Origin: an uncultured Bacteroidota bacterium
GTDB taxonomy: Bacteria > Bacteroidota > Bacteroidia > Bacteroidales > VadinHA17
Assembly (NCBI GenBank): GCA_903865465.1
Contig: CAIPJU010001069.1
Span: 1 to 18,067 of the forward strand
Direction: 5' to 3'
DNA length: 18,067 bases
Shown here: positions 6,340 through 15,340 of the stretch, piece by piece
Numbering within the stretch: position 1 is the first letter of the stretch
Layout: each line of letters begins with the position of its first letter
Notes under the pieces: generated by a model
Seen by the model: the letters and a program-made list of their open reading frames with translations, nothing else
Database searches by the model: none
Told to the model about the DNA's origin: nothing
Translations under genes and position numbers: made by a program

Positions 6340-9300
6340 ATGAACTCAGACTGGGGAAGTTACCGTCGCTGGAATAATATTGCAGGATGGTTCATTTTTC
6401 TCGTTTCATCAGCCGTATACCTATTAACCGTCGAGCCCACAGTAAGTTTCTGGGATTGCGGTGAATTCATCTCATGCTCTTTTAAACTCCAGGTGGGGCA
6501 TCCTCCCGGAGCGCCTCTCTTTATCATGATGAACAGGATCGCCACCCTCTTCGCTGGTAGTGACACAACAAAAGTGGCTTTAATGGTTAACAGGCTATCT
6601 GCCATTACAAGTGGATTTGCTATTATGTTCCTGTTCTGGACCATTACCCATTTGGTTCGCAAAGTCCTTGTAAAAGAGGGTATTCCCGAACCCAAACAGA
6701 TTCCTGCGATTATCGGAAGCGGTATAATCGGATCACTCGCCTATACTTTTTCCGATACATTCTGGTTCTCGGCTGTGGAGGGAGAACTATATGCCCTCTC
6801 CTCTCTTATAACTGGTCTTGTGTTCTGGGCAATGCTGAAATGGGAAGAAGAGGACGACAAACCCTATGCAGGAAGATGGATAATCCTTATTGCCTATATC
6901 ATGGGTCTGGGGCTGGGTGTCCATCGCCTCAACCTGCTTGTAATACCTGTACTGGTGTTCGTATTCTATTTCAAGAAATATGAGGTAACAACCGCGGGCG
7001 TTATAAAGATGGTTGTATTTTCCATTCTGCTGCTGGCTCTGATGGTGTTTATTATTATGCCGGGAGTTCCCGAGGTGGCCGGATGGTTCGAACTTCTTTT
7101 TGTAAATGTTCTTGGATTGCCATATAACAGCGGACTTCTTTTCTTTATGATAGCTGTTTTTGCTGGACTGGCCTTTGGGATATATTACTCTCTAAACCAT
7201 AAAAGGGTTATACTTAATTACATACTCACCTCACTGGTGGTTGTGATGATAGGCTATTCTTCCTATGCAATGATCATGATAAGGTCATCAGCACGACCGC
7301 CAATGAATCAGAATAACCCTTCAGATGTTTTCTCTCTTTCGTACTACATAAATATGAAGCAGTATGGCTCTTCGCCACTGATCTATGGCAACTATTACAG
7401 CGCCCCGATTACCGAGATGAACAAGGTTGTTGCAGGCTATAACAAGATAGGTGGCAAATATCAGCCTTATTATCAGCCTGATTATAAATATAGTACCAAG
7501 TTCGAAACGGTATTCCCCAGGATGTGGAGCCAGGAGCAGGATCATGAAACCGCCTATAAATACTGGGGAGGAGTTGTAGGGAAAAAATATAATGTTGGCG
7601 AAGAAACAGCCATCTGTCCCACCTTTGGCGAGAACCTCCGGTATTTTTTAAAATATCAGGTAGGATTCATGTATCTCCGGTATTTCATGTGGAATTTTGC
7701 AGGCAGACAGAACGACATACAGGGAAATGGAAACAGCCTCTATGGCAACTGGGTAAGTGGCATCAAATTTATTGATGAGGCCCGTCTAGGAAGCAGTGAC
7801 AAGCTTCCGGCAGAACTTAAATCCAATCCGGGGTATAACAGGTATTTCTTTCTGCCTCTTATACTTGGACTTCTTGGAATGTTCTGGCATTACAAATCCG
7901 ACAAAAACGGTTTCTGGGTCGTTATGGCATTTTTCATAATGACCGGGCTGGCAATTATCATCTACCTTAACCAGTATCCCGATCAGCCAAGGGAGAGGGA
8001 TTATGCATATGCCGGATCGTTTTACGCCTTTGCCATCTGGATAGGTACCGGATTTATGCTGGTTTATGAGAAACTCAGGAAATACCTTGATAATAAGCTG
8101 GCAGCTGGGATAACATTTTCCGTGCTTCTGGCTGCAGTCCCTGTTCTAATGGCCTCTCAGAACTGGGATGATCACAACCGGTCGGGCCGTTATACAGCCC
8201 GGGATATTGGTGCCGATTATGTCAAATCGTGCGCTCCGAATAGTATCCTTTTCACCTATGGTGATAATGATTCCTTCCCTGTCTGGTACACCCAGGATGT
8301 TGAGGGGGTACGAACCGACGTCCGTGTTGCAAACCTTAGTTATATCCAGGCCGGCTGGTACATCTCGATGATGGCACAGAAAGCGTATAATTCCGACCCG
8401 ATGCCTCTTTCGCTCAAAGCCGATAAATACCTTGAAGGAATCCGCACCCAGCTTCCGGTTAACAACCAGGTTAAACAACCTGTAAACCTCGATGAAGTAG
8501 TGCAATTTGCAAGTATGGACGACAAGAAATATATGATCGACGAAAGTGGCAGGGGCGATTTTGTCAATTACCTTCCGACAAACAAGTTCGTTATAAATGT
8601 CGATTCTGCAAAGGTGATTTCCAATGGTACTGTGAAGAATTATTACAGGAACAGGATAGTATCTCCAATGGTATGGGAATATTCACAAAACAACGCCTTT
8701 AAGGGCGACCTGGCCATCATGGATATGCTTTCGACAAATAAATGGGACAGGCCGGTTTACTTTTCAACCACTGTTCCCTCGAACCAGTACAAGGGTCTCG
8801 ATAAGTATTTTGTTCAGGAAGGGCTTGCCTACAGGGTGGTTCCCATTAAAACCGACACACCCGAACAGGGTGAATTCGGCATGATTGACCCGGAACAAAT
8901 GTACGACAGCTTCATGAATAAATTCGCATGGGGAAATGCAGATGCCCCGGGTGTCTACCTTGATGAGAATAATCGCCGTATGTTCAGCAACTTCAGGAGG
9001 CTCTTCGGACAATTAGGCAATGACCTTATTTCGAAGGGAGATACTGTTAAGGCAATCGAAGTCGTCCACAAAGGGCTTAAAATAGTACCGGTTAATAAAA
9101 TGCCCAATGACTTCTTCTCCATTGGCATGGCTGAAGTACTCCTCAGGGCAGGCAAAAAAGAGGAAGGCGATAAGCTGATAAAGGATATTATTACCTATTC
9201 CAAAACTTATCTCGACTATTCAATAAGCATTCCTGCATCGGGTCGATTCGGTCTCGATTACCCGACCGGGATTAACATGCAGTCGCTCCTCGATATTTAT

Positions 9301-9396
9301 AATATGTCGGTTAAGCTTAAACTCGATTCAGTTACTGCTCTCGTTGAGCCTGATCTCAATAACTATTACGGAATTCTCTATTCGAAAAAACAATAA
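6340..9396 (+). CDS. DUF2723 (TMEM260-like) membrane protein, likely GT-C glycosyltransferase fold
   Basis: Large polytopic inner-membrane protein, 1018 aa from the ATG at 6340 (an in-frame TTG two codons earlier is less likely). Residues about 12-605 hold roughly a dozen membrane segments; about 605-1018 are soluble, probably on the periplasmic side. The family mark is in the first extramembrane loop: LTVEPTVSFWDCGEFI (Asp39, Glu42), followed by GHPPGAPLF, an acidic-loop arrangement like that of GT-C glycosyltransferases. Other conserved blocks are AVEGELYAL, DQPRERDYAYAGSFYA (about 547), and YGDNDSFPVWYTQDVEGVR (about 640). The C-terminus after 870 looks helical and TPR-like. The human relative TMEM260 has been reported to be a protein O-mannosyltransferase, so sugar transfer from a lipid carrier is a reasonable inference; the bacterial substrate is unknown. 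The deacetylase gene follows after 2 nt. Confidence 0.88.
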   Translation: MNSDWGSYRRWNNIAGWFIFLVSSAVYLLTVEPTVSFWDCGEFISCSFKLQVGHPPGAPLFIMMNRIATLFAGSDTTKVALMVNRLSAITSGFAIMFLFWTITHLVRKVLVKEGIPEPKQIPAIIGSGIIGSLAYTFSDTFWFSAVEGELYALSSLITGLVFWAMLKWEEEDDKPYAGRWIILIAYIMGLGLGVHRLNLLVIPVLVFVFYFKKYEVTTAGVIKMVVFSILLLALMVFIIMPGVPEVAGWFELLFVNVLGLPYNSGLLFFMIAVFAGLAFGIYYSLNHKRVILNYILTSLVVVMIGYSSYAMIMIRSSARPPMNQNNPSDVFSLSYYINMKQYGSSPLIYGNYYSAPITEMNKVVAGYNKIGGKYQPYYQPDYKYSTKFETVFPRMWSQEQDHETAYKYWGGVVGKKYNVGEETAICPTFGENLRYFLKYQVGFMYLRYFMWNFAGRQNDIQGNGNSLYGNWVSGIKFIDEARLGSSDKLPAELKSNPGYNRYFFLPLILGLLGMFWHYKSDKNGFWVVMAFFIMTGLAIIIYLNQYPDQPRERDYAYAGSFYAFAIWIGTGFMLVYEKLRKYLDNKLAAGITFSVLLAAVPVLMASQNWDDHNRSGRYTARDIGADYVKSCAPNSILFTYGDNDSFPVWYTQDVEGVRTDVRVANLSYIQAGWYISMMAQKAYNSDPMPLSLKADKYLEGIRTQLPVNNQVKQPVNLDEVVQFASMDDKKYMIDESGRGDFVNYLPTNKFVINVDSAKVISNGTVKNYYRNRIVSPMVWEYSQNNAFKGDLAIMDMLSTNKWDRPVYFSTTVPSNQYKGLDKYFVQEGLAYRVVPIKTDTPEQGEFGMIDPEQMYDSFMNKFAWGNADAPGVYLDENNRRMFSNFRRLFGQLGNDLISKGDTVKAIEVVHKGLKIVPVNKMPNDFFSIGMAEVLLRAGKKEEGDKLIKDIITYSKTYLDYSISIPASGRFGLDYPTGINMQSLLDIYNMSVKLKLDSVTALVEPDLNNYYGILYSKKQ

Positions 9397-9398
9397 AA

Positions 9399-10019
9399 AT
9401 GCGGCTCTTCAGGCCCGGACCACTTTCGCGGATTCTTTACCCTGATGCAATCTTCAGGGTAAAGAGCCCGGAAAAGGTTTTGTATCTCACCTTTGACGAC
9501 GGCCCTGACCCCCACTCCACTGCTCTTATCCTCTCCATCCTCGAAAAATATGGAATCAGGGCAATCTTCTTCTGCAGTGGAAACGCTGCCGAAAAACATC
9601 CTGGTCTGATGAACCTCATAAGATCAGGGAGTCACCTCACAGGCAACCACGGATACGATCATAATGATGGCTGGAGAACTCCCTTCAGAAGATATATCGC
9701 TGATATTAAAAAATCTTCGACCCTTACATCACCGGAACTGTTGAGGCCGCCGTATGGCCATATTACTTTCCGTCAATACATTACACTGAAAGAAGAGTAT
9801 AAATTAGTTTTCTGGGATATTATGCCATACGATTTCGACAGCAGCTTTGGTGCCAGACAATCTCTTTCAATCCTTAAAAAACTAAGCAGGCCTGGTTCCA
9901 TTATTATACTGCATGACAATCACTTATCGAGTGCGATAACTTTTCTTGAAGAGTTTATTTTATACGCCTATGAAACGGGTTTTCGCTTTGGTGAACCCGA
10001 AAAGATATATGTCCGATAA
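9399..10019 (+). CDS. Polysaccharide deacetylase (NodB homology, CE4)
   Basis: Metal-dependent carbohydrate esterase that removes N- or O-acetyl groups from a glycan. 206 aa, almost wholly the NodB domain. All five CE4 motifs are present: TFDDGPD (Asp33 base, Asp34 metal ligand), GNHGYDH (His84 and His88 metal ligands), RPPYG (116-120), the DIMPYDFD block, and IILHDN with the catalytic His. No clear signal peptide or membrane anchor is seen, so it may act in the cytoplasm or on a membrane-bound intermediate. The ATG lies 2 nt after the DUF2723 stop, so translation is probably coupled, and the pair may act on the same glycan. The actual substrate cannot be told. Confidence 0.93.
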   Translation: MRLFRPGPLSRILYPDAIFRVKSPEKVLYLTFDDGPDPHSTALILSILEKYGIRAIFFCSGNAAEKHPGLMNLIRSGSHLTGNHGYDHNDGWRTPFRRYIADIKKSSTLTSPELLRPPYGHITFRQYITLKEEYKLVFWDIMPYDFDSSFGARQSLSILKKLSRPGSIIILHDNHLSSAITFLEEFILYAYETGFRFGEPEKIYVR

Positions 10020-10047
10020 CTCCTTTTTTTATATCGCGACTAAATAC

Positions 10048-10055
10048 TAATTTTG
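10048..10055 (+). promoter_or_regulatory. Possible -7 box of a purD promoter
   Basis: TAATTTTG fits TAnnTTTG. A run of T (10024-10030) lies at the -33 distance but has no TTTG. Transcription would begin about 17 nt before the purD ATG, allowing purD and the genes after it to be made separately from DUF2723. Confidence 0.4.
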
Positions 10056-10078
10056 AGACAGTAATTTATTCTGATAAT

Positions 10079-11353
10079 ATGAATATTCTTATTCTCGGTT
10101 CTGGTGGCAGGGAGCATGCCCTTTCATGGAAACTCTCCCAGAGTAAAAGGGTCACAAAGATATTCACGGCTCCAGGAAATGCAGGAACTGTAGAATCAGG
10201 CACTAACCTCAATGTCGATCCGGGTAACTTCAAGGCTGTAAAAAAAGCTGTCCTTGATAACAGGATCGATATAGTGGTAGTAGGTCCCGAGGCTCCACTT
10301 GTGGATGGGATTCATGATTTTTTTATCGCTGATGCCGACCTGGCGAATATTCCCGTTATAGGCCCATCGGGGGCCGCAGCACGTCTGGAAGGCAGTAAGG
10401 ATTATGCGAAAGAGTTCATGATTCGTTATAATATCCCAACGGCATCCTACAAAACCTTCGACCACTCAACCCTCAGGGAAGCGCTTCATCACATCCGTTC
10501 GATTGATCCTCCATATGTAATTAAAGCCGACGGACTTGCAGCAGGTAAAGGGGTAATTATTGCCGAATACCTCCTCGAAGCTGAAAGAGAAATAGAAGCC
10601 ATTCTTGGGGGAAAATTCGGTGCCGCAGGAAATAAAGTAGTTATTGAACAGTTTCTGAAAGGGATAGAACTTTCGGTATTTGTAATTACCGATGGGGACT
10701 CCTATGTCCTTTTACCTGAAGCCAAGGACTATAAAAGAGCAGGAGAAGGTGATACAGGTTTAAACACAGGAGGAATGGGTGCTATATCTCCGGTCCCCTT
10801 TGCCGATGCTGCTTTTATGGAAAAAGTAAAAACACGAATCATTGAACCTACTGTAAACGGACTTAAACAGGACGGAATTTCATATAAGGGTTTCATATTT
10901 TTTGGTCTTATGAATGTCAAGGGTGATCCCTATGTCATTGAATATAATGCAAGGCTTGGAGATCCTGAATCGGAAGTCATTATTCCCCGGATAAAATCAG
11001 ATCTTTTTGAACTGATAGAAGGTGTTGCAAAGGGAGATCTGGCTCAAAGGAAGATTGAGACCGATGAACGATATGCTTCCACCGTCATGATTGCATCGGG
11101 AGGATACCCGGGTGATTATCATAAAGGAAAGGTCATCTCAGGACTCGACACTGTGAATGAAAGTGTTGTATTCCATGCAGGAACAAAAATAAGTGATAAT
11201 AAAGTGGTTACTTCGGGGGGAAGGGTTCTGGCAATTACCTCATTGGGAAAAACAATTGACGAAGCCCTTCAGATTTCCTACAGGAATGCGGCTCTTATCA
11301 ATTTTGAGGATATGTTTTACAGAAAAGATATAGGTTTTGATTTAAAAGATTAA
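10079..11353 (+). CDS. purD: Phosphoribosylamine--glycine ligase (GAR synthetase)
   Basis: ATP-grasp enzyme for step 2 of de novo purine synthesis: 5-phosphoribosylamine + glycine + ATP to GAR + ADP + Pi. 424 aa, full length for a single-function bacterial PurD. N-terminal Rossmann-like motif LGSGGREHALSWKL, then IFTAPGNAGT, DIVVVGPEAPLVDGI and GPSGAAARLEGSK. ATP-grasp signatures: VIKADGLAAGKGVI (about 147-160), VVIEQFLKGIELSV, LPEAKDYKRAGEGDTGLNTGGMGA and EYNARLGDPESE, which holds the Mg-ATP ligands. Most homologues have DHKR where this has DYKR. Its TAA stop overlaps the ATG of the next gene by one base (TAATG), so the two are coupled. Downstream adenine deaminase is also a purine enzyme. 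Confidence 0.97.
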   Translation: MNILILGSGGREHALSWKLSQSKRVTKIFTAPGNAGTVESGTNLNVDPGNFKAVKKAVLDNRIDIVVVGPEAPLVDGIHDFFIADADLANIPVIGPSGAAARLEGSKDYAKEFMIRYNIPTASYKTFDHSTLREALHHIRSIDPPYVIKADGLAAGKGVIIAEYLLEAEREIEAILGGKFGAAGNKVVIEQFLKGIELSVFVITDGDSYVLLPEAKDYKRAGEGDTGLNTGGMGAISPVPFADAAFMEKVKTRIIEPTVNGLKQDGISYKGFIFFGLMNVKGDPYVIEYNARLGDPESEVIIPRIKSDLFELIEGVAKGDLAQRKIETDERYASTVMIASGGYPGDYHKGKVISGLDTVNESVVFHAGTKISDNKVVTSGGRVLAITSLGKTIDEALQISYRNAALINFEDMFYRKDIGFDLKD

Positions 11354-12360
11354 TGCTTCTCCGATCTCTAAGAGGAACAGGACCAGGGGTTCTGCTGTTA
11401 ATAATAGTCATATTTGCTACTGTATGGGCGGGAGCATTCATAATTCCCGAACCAACCACTCAGTTAAGTTATGATACTGCATACATGCCTCTGTACGGAT
11501 TCCTGAAAACGGCACTTGGATCCCAGAAACTTTCGGGACCAATTTTCTCAGCTGTTTTAGGTGCAATAATGACCCTTCTGCTTGTAAAATTCAATGCTAC
11601 CTGCGGATTTATAAGTTCAAGAACATTTCTTCCTGCATTGGTTTATATTTTAATTACCGGATTATTCCCCGATTTTCAGATTCTAAACCCTGTATTACCG
11701 GCTTCTCTCTTTCTTCTTCTTGCCATAATGAGTATTCTGGAAGGTTATGAACACCAGGGAATTGTATATAATTTCTTTGACGCTGCTTTCCTCATAAGCA
11801 CAGGAAGCCTTTTTTATGCGAACCTTATCTGGTTCGGGATCCTGGTTTTTATAGGGATTGCCGTGTTGCGAACCGGGAAACCAGTGGAATTCCTGGTTAC
11901 TATAATCGGACTTATCGCACCATATTTTCTTGTCTTCGGAATATATTATGTCATTGGAAAAGACATCAAAGAGCTTCTCCGGCTAATATTTGTTAATCTT
12001 TTCGAAAAAGAGGCTGGATACCAGTACCCCATTTTGATACTAGCTACTCTTGCCATCGTCACATTGGGAATACTTGCAAGTTTATCAAATCTCTTCCGGT
12101 TAATAAATACAAAGAAGATCAAATCGCGGAAAGTTTTCGTCCTCCTTCTGAGCGCATTCCTTATTTCTATTGGTGTATTTGTAGCTGTCCCCTCAGCTTC
12201 TGCCGAAATGATATGGCTGATCAGCATTCCTTCCAGCTATTTTCTTTCGTTCTACTTTGTCTTCACAAAAAAGAAGGTTTTCCCCGAAATATACTTCTGG
12301 ACTATCCTGCTGCTTGTATTAATTATTCAGTTTGTCAACCTCAGACTGATAATATTTTGA
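11353..12360 (+). CDS. Polytopic membrane protein, DUF6427-like, function unknown
   Basis: 335-aa integral membrane protein with about nine or ten hydrophobic helices from residue 12 to the C-terminus and short charged loops (for example KDIKELLRLIFVNLFEKEAG near 205 and INTKKIKSRK near 255). It begins MLLRSLRGTGPGVLLLI; early features such as WAGAFIIPEP and a mid-protein NATCGFISSRTFLPALVYIL match the uncharacterised Bacteroidota family DUF6427 as I remember it. No catalytic motif or transporter signature is visible. Its ATG overlaps the purD stop by one base, and I recall that this family often sits beside purD and nucleobase genes in Bacteroidota, which hints at a nucleobase, phosphoribosyl or envelope-linked role, but nothing firm. 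Confidence 0.75.
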   Translation: MLLRSLRGTGPGVLLLIIVIFATVWAGAFIIPEPTTQLSYDTAYMPLYGFLKTALGSQKLSGPIFSAVLGAIMTLLLVKFNATCGFISSRTFLPALVYILITGLFPDFQILNPVLPASLFLLLAIMSILEGYEHQGIVYNFFDAAFLISTGSLFYANLIWFGILVFIGIAVLRTGKPVEFLVTIIGLIAPYFLVFGIYYVIGKDIKELLRLIFVNLFEKEAGYQYPILILATLAIVTLGILASLSNLFRLINTKKIKSRKVFVLLLSAFLISIGVFVAVPSASAEMIWLISIPSSYFLSFYFVFTKKKVFPEIYFWTILLLVLIIQFVNLRLIIF

Positions 12361-12386
12361 ACTAGTCAGGCAACCGATTAAAAAGC

Positions 12387-14036
12387 ATGATTATGAAGAA
12401 CTCATTCACTCTCACCGGACAGATTGCAGATGTCGTTACAGGTATAATATTCTCCGGCAAAATTGAAGTTTCTGAAGGGAAAATCAAATCAGTTGTTCCC
12501 TGCAAAAATGCAGAAGAGCAGATTATTATCCCGGGACTTGTCGATGCTCATGTACATATTGAAAGCTCTATGCTTGTCCCTTCTGAATTTGCCCGGCTTG
12601 CAGTTGTTCATGGAACCGTGGCAACAGTCTCCGATCCGCATGAGATAGCAAATGTTCTTGGCATTGAAGGAGTCGATTTCATGATCGGAAACGGCAAACT
12701 CACTCCGTTTAAATTTCATTTCGGTGCTCCTTCGTGCGTTCCTGCTACAGGTTTTGAATCGTCGGGCGCTATCCTTGGCTCTTCTCAAATTGATGAACTT
12801 CTTTCGAGGGATGAAATTTATTACCTCTCCGAAATGATGAATTTCCCCGGGGTTCTCTTTGGCGATCAGGAGGTCCTCAGAAAGCTTGCTCTCGCGAAAC
12901 AACACGGGAAACCGGTTGATGGTCATGCTCCAGGTCTCGACAGGGATGGAATAGAAAAATACGCGGCTGCAGGAATCTCAACTGATCATGAATGTGTTAC
13001 TATTGAAGAGGCACTTGACAAGATAAGATCTGGAATGAAAATACTTATACGTGAAGGAAGCGCAGCAAAGAATTTTGATACCCTGCTTCCTCTTCTTGCC
13101 AGCTATCCCGATAAAGTGATGTTCTGCAGCGACGATAAGCACCCTGACGATCTTGTTGCCGGCCATATCAACCTGCTTGTAAGAAGAGCACTTAGGTCAG
13201 GTTTTGATCCCATGAATACAATCAGGGCCTGCACTCTGAATCCGGTACGGCATTATAGACTGACTTCAGGATTGCTTCAGGAAGGTGATCCTGCAGATAT
13301 TGTTGTCGCCGACAACCTGAACGATTTCAATATCCTGAAAACATATATTAATGGAGATCTTGTTGCTTCTGATGGCGGGTCTCTTCTTGGTTCTTCTGGA
13401 TGCGGCTCACCTAACCATTTTCTGGCCTCATATGTAACTGATGCGGATTTAAGTGTTAAGGCAGGAAATGGGATGATGAAGGTGATCCATGCTACCGATG
13501 GCTCTCTTTTAACATCTGTGGAAAGAGTTACTCCCTTAATCAAAGGCGGACTCGTTGTGCCGGATCTGCAAAATGATATCCTTAAGATTGTGGTTATCAA
13601 CCGTTATAAGCCATCCAAACCTGCCATTGCATTTGTCAGCGGATTCGGATTCAGAAAAGGAGCTCTGGCCTCAACAGTTGCACACGACAGCCACAATATT
13701 ATATGTGTCGGCACGATTGACGACGATATGGTATCATTAATCAACACTCTTATAGAGAACAAGGGAGGTATTGCAATAACTGACGGGATTAGTTCTGATG
13801 TTCTTCCTCTGCCGGTAGCCGGACTAATGTCGGGGGAAAACGGATATGAGGTAGCCCATAAATACCAGGATATAAATTCTAAAGCAAAGGCTCTTGGCGG
13901 AACACTTGGCGCTCCCTTTATGACACTTTCATTTATGGCCCTGCTTGTCATTCCAGAAATAAAACTCAGTGATAAGGGATTGTTCGACGGGACTAAATTT
14001 ACTTTAACGGAATTATTTGAAATTCAGGAGAGTTAA
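12387..14036 (+). CDS. ade: Adenine deaminase
   Basis: Amidohydrolase-superfamily enzyme that converts adenine to hypoxanthine and ammonia for purine salvage (EC 3.5.4.2). 549 aa, slightly shorter than the E. coli and B. subtilis enzymes. The metal site motif is PGLVDAHVHIESSM (His55, His57); HGTVATVSDPHEIANVLG, GAPSCVPAT, VDGHAPGLDRDG, GISTDHEC and MFCSDDKHPDDL (the superfamily Asp) follow in order. The C-terminal half carries the adenine deaminase-specific domain, with VAHDSHNIICVGT and LGGTLGAPFMTLSFMALLVIP. It may start at 12387 or at the in-frame ATG two codons later (MKNSFTLTG); both fit. It lies 26 bp after the DUF6427-like gene and is the last gene of the plus-strand set, ending 8 bp from a convergent gene with no visible terminator between. 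Confidence 0.96.
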   Translation: MIMKNSFTLTGQIADVVTGIIFSGKIEVSEGKIKSVVPCKNAEEQIIIPGLVDAHVHIESSMLVPSEFARLAVVHGTVATVSDPHEIANVLGIEGVDFMIGNGKLTPFKFHFGAPSCVPATGFESSGAILGSSQIDELLSRDEIYYLSEMMNFPGVLFGDQEVLRKLALAKQHGKPVDGHAPGLDRDGIEKYAAAGISTDHECVTIEEALDKIRSGMKILIREGSAAKNFDTLLPLLASYPDKVMFCSDDKHPDDLVAGHINLLVRRALRSGFDPMNTIRACTLNPVRHYRLTSGLLQEGDPADIVVADNLNDFNILKTYINGDLVASDGGSLLGSSGCGSPNHFLASYVTDADLSVKAGNGMMKVIHATDGSLLTSVERVTPLIKGGLVVPDLQNDILKIVVINRYKPSKPAIAFVSGFGFRKGALASTVAHDSHNIICVGTIDDDMVSLINTLIENKGGIAITDGISSDVLPLPVAGLMSGENGYEVAHKYQDINSKAKALGGTLGAPFMTLSFMALLVIPEIKLSDKGLFDGTKFTLTELFEIQES

Positions 14037-14044
14037 ACCGCATA

Positions 14045-15259
14045 TCACTTTTGCTTTTTGTCCCATTCCAACAGCCTTCGTTCTCCTTTAAGGGAACGCA
14101 GTTCTGTTCCATCCTGGGTAACTTCAATTGTACCCACATATTCCCCATCTTCACCCCTTACGGCAAAATACCTGATATAAATAAACCGATCCTTAATATT
14201 TATCCAGAAATCAGCATGATCCTTCTTCCCGCTTTTAAATGATTCCAATATTTCGTTTACAATATGAACGCTTTCATGCGGATGGCAATTCTGCACCTTC
14301 CTCCCAATGATTGCCTTCGACCTGGTAAAGATCTGATGATCCCCTCCTGAGAAGTATCTGACTTCATCGCTGGCATCAACGAAGGTAATTTCAAAGGGCA
14401 GAGTATTCAGCATCCCAATGAGTTGCAGGGGAGTTAAGAATCCGGTTTCAAGATTAATCTCAGAGGCAGGATTAAAAGCGGAATGACCGGTCTTCTTCTT
14501 TTTCCCGGGTTCGGAAATATAGCACCATCCTGTTACCAGACTCTGGTCCATCATATCGCTCCAACCATCCTCCCCGATGGCTTTAAGTGCAACCGGGAAA
14601 ATAATCTGTTCTTCCCTGAATATGACGGGATAGACCGTAAAAAACAGAGTGCCAAGTTCTTTGTTAAGATCCTCCCGGTTAAGAGGATTTGAATTCAGAA
14701 TATCCTTCAATATCTTGATGCTTGAACGGAAATCATCATGGAATGACCACATAAGCTGAAGGCAGTGATATTGGGGAAAAACCCGTTCGAGATAAGGGAA
14801 AAGAATATTTTCCTTTTTCAGGTAATGAAGTTCGTAGTTTTTTAGTCTTTCAAGAAGTGACTTTAGTTGTAATACTAATTCAGTCGGATCTTCAGCTTCA
14901 CTGTGAAAAAGCAGTTTAATGACACTTTTCATCCCGGTCATTATCTCTTCGGCTCCCCTGTTTTCGGCCATCAGGTGAAAAAGAAAGTGTCCTTCTCCTG
15001 GCTTATCCCAGTGAAATGAACTTAGTGATCTGTAAAAGACATTTATGATTTTTCCTGTATTGGCCTTTACAACAGGAAGGGGAAATTCATTAACAAGGAG
15101 GTTATCAAATATCATCATAACCTCCATTGGTGTCACCCGTGAAATTTGCTCACTGAATTTTTCAATTAGCAATTTCCCGTTTTCACCATTTATAAGCCTT
15201 CTGGCAAAATCGGTCAGGGCCGGGAGACGTTCTGCTTTATTTATTATGACTTCAGACAT
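14045..15259 (-). CDS. DUF438-like / hemerythrin / PAS three-domain protein
   Basis: Cytosolic sensor-like di-iron protein, 404 aa from the ATG at 15259; the in-frame TTG seven codons upstream lies inside the palindrome and is rejected. Residues 1-80 are a divergent DUF438 domain (MSEVIINKAERLPALTDFAR). Residues about 90-230 form a hemerythrin-like domain: GHFLFHLMAEN (His91/His95), ELHYLKKENILFP (His145, Glu149/150), SFHDDF (His174) and FREEQIIFP (Glu216/217). Residues about 275-395 are a PAS domain of the type fused to DUF438 proteins: NTLPFEITFVDASDEVRYFS, IIGRKVQNCHPHESVH (Cys325-His326), FWINIKDRFIYIRYFAVRGEDGEYVGT and EVTQD. No output domain such as a kinase or DNA-binding domain is present, so partners must pass on the signal. 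A role in NO, O2 or redox sensing is inferred from the domains and the ric neighbour. Confidence 0.9.
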   Translation of the reverse strand: MSEVIINKAERLPALTDFARRLINGENGKLLIEKFSEQISRVTPMEVMMIFDNLLVNEFPLPVVKANTGKIINVFYRSLSSFHWDKPGEGHFLFHLMAENRGAEEIMTGMKSVIKLLFHSEAEDPTELVLQLKSLLERLKNYELHYLKKENILFPYLERVFPQYHCLQLMWSFHDDFRSSIKILKDILNSNPLNREDLNKELGTLFFTVYPVIFREEQIIFPVALKAIGEDGWSDMMDQSLVTGWCYISEPGKKKKTGHSAFNPASEINLETGFLTPLQLIGMLNTLPFEITFVDASDEVRYFSGGDHQIFTRSKAIIGRKVQNCHPHESVHIVNEILESFKSGKKDHADFWINIKDRFIYIRYFAVRGEDGEYVGTIEVTQDGTELRSLKGERRLLEWDKKQK

Positions 15260-15262
15260 AAA

Positions 15263-15302
15263 ATATACCTGCTGATACAAAGTTAAGAATCAGCAGGTAT
15301 AT
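15263..15302 (-). promoter_or_regulatory. Perfect 14-bp inverted repeat bracketing the -7 box of the three-domain gene
   Basis: Arms ATATACCTGCTGAT (15263-15276) and ATCAGCAGGTATAT (15289-15302) are exact reverse complements separated by 12 bp. On the minus strand the gap contains TAACTTTG (15285-15278), a TAnnTTTG -7 box, and the inner arm ends 3 nt before the ATG at 15259. No good -33 box was found. A dimeric regulator bound here would block or remodel the promoter. In read-through RNA from the hemerythrin gene the same arms would form a hairpin that holds the AGG next to the start codon. It lacks a U tract, so it is not a good terminator. Confidence 0.7.
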
Positions 15303-15340
15303 AAAATATTTTATTATTGGATTATTTTTAATTTATGCTC

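Noticed and set aside
8146..8505. 119-aa minus-strand open frame inside the DUF2723 gene, and several similar ones in ade and purD
   Set aside because: Each lies fully inside a well-supported gene, has no recognisable domain or start signals, and follows from codon bias of the real gene.
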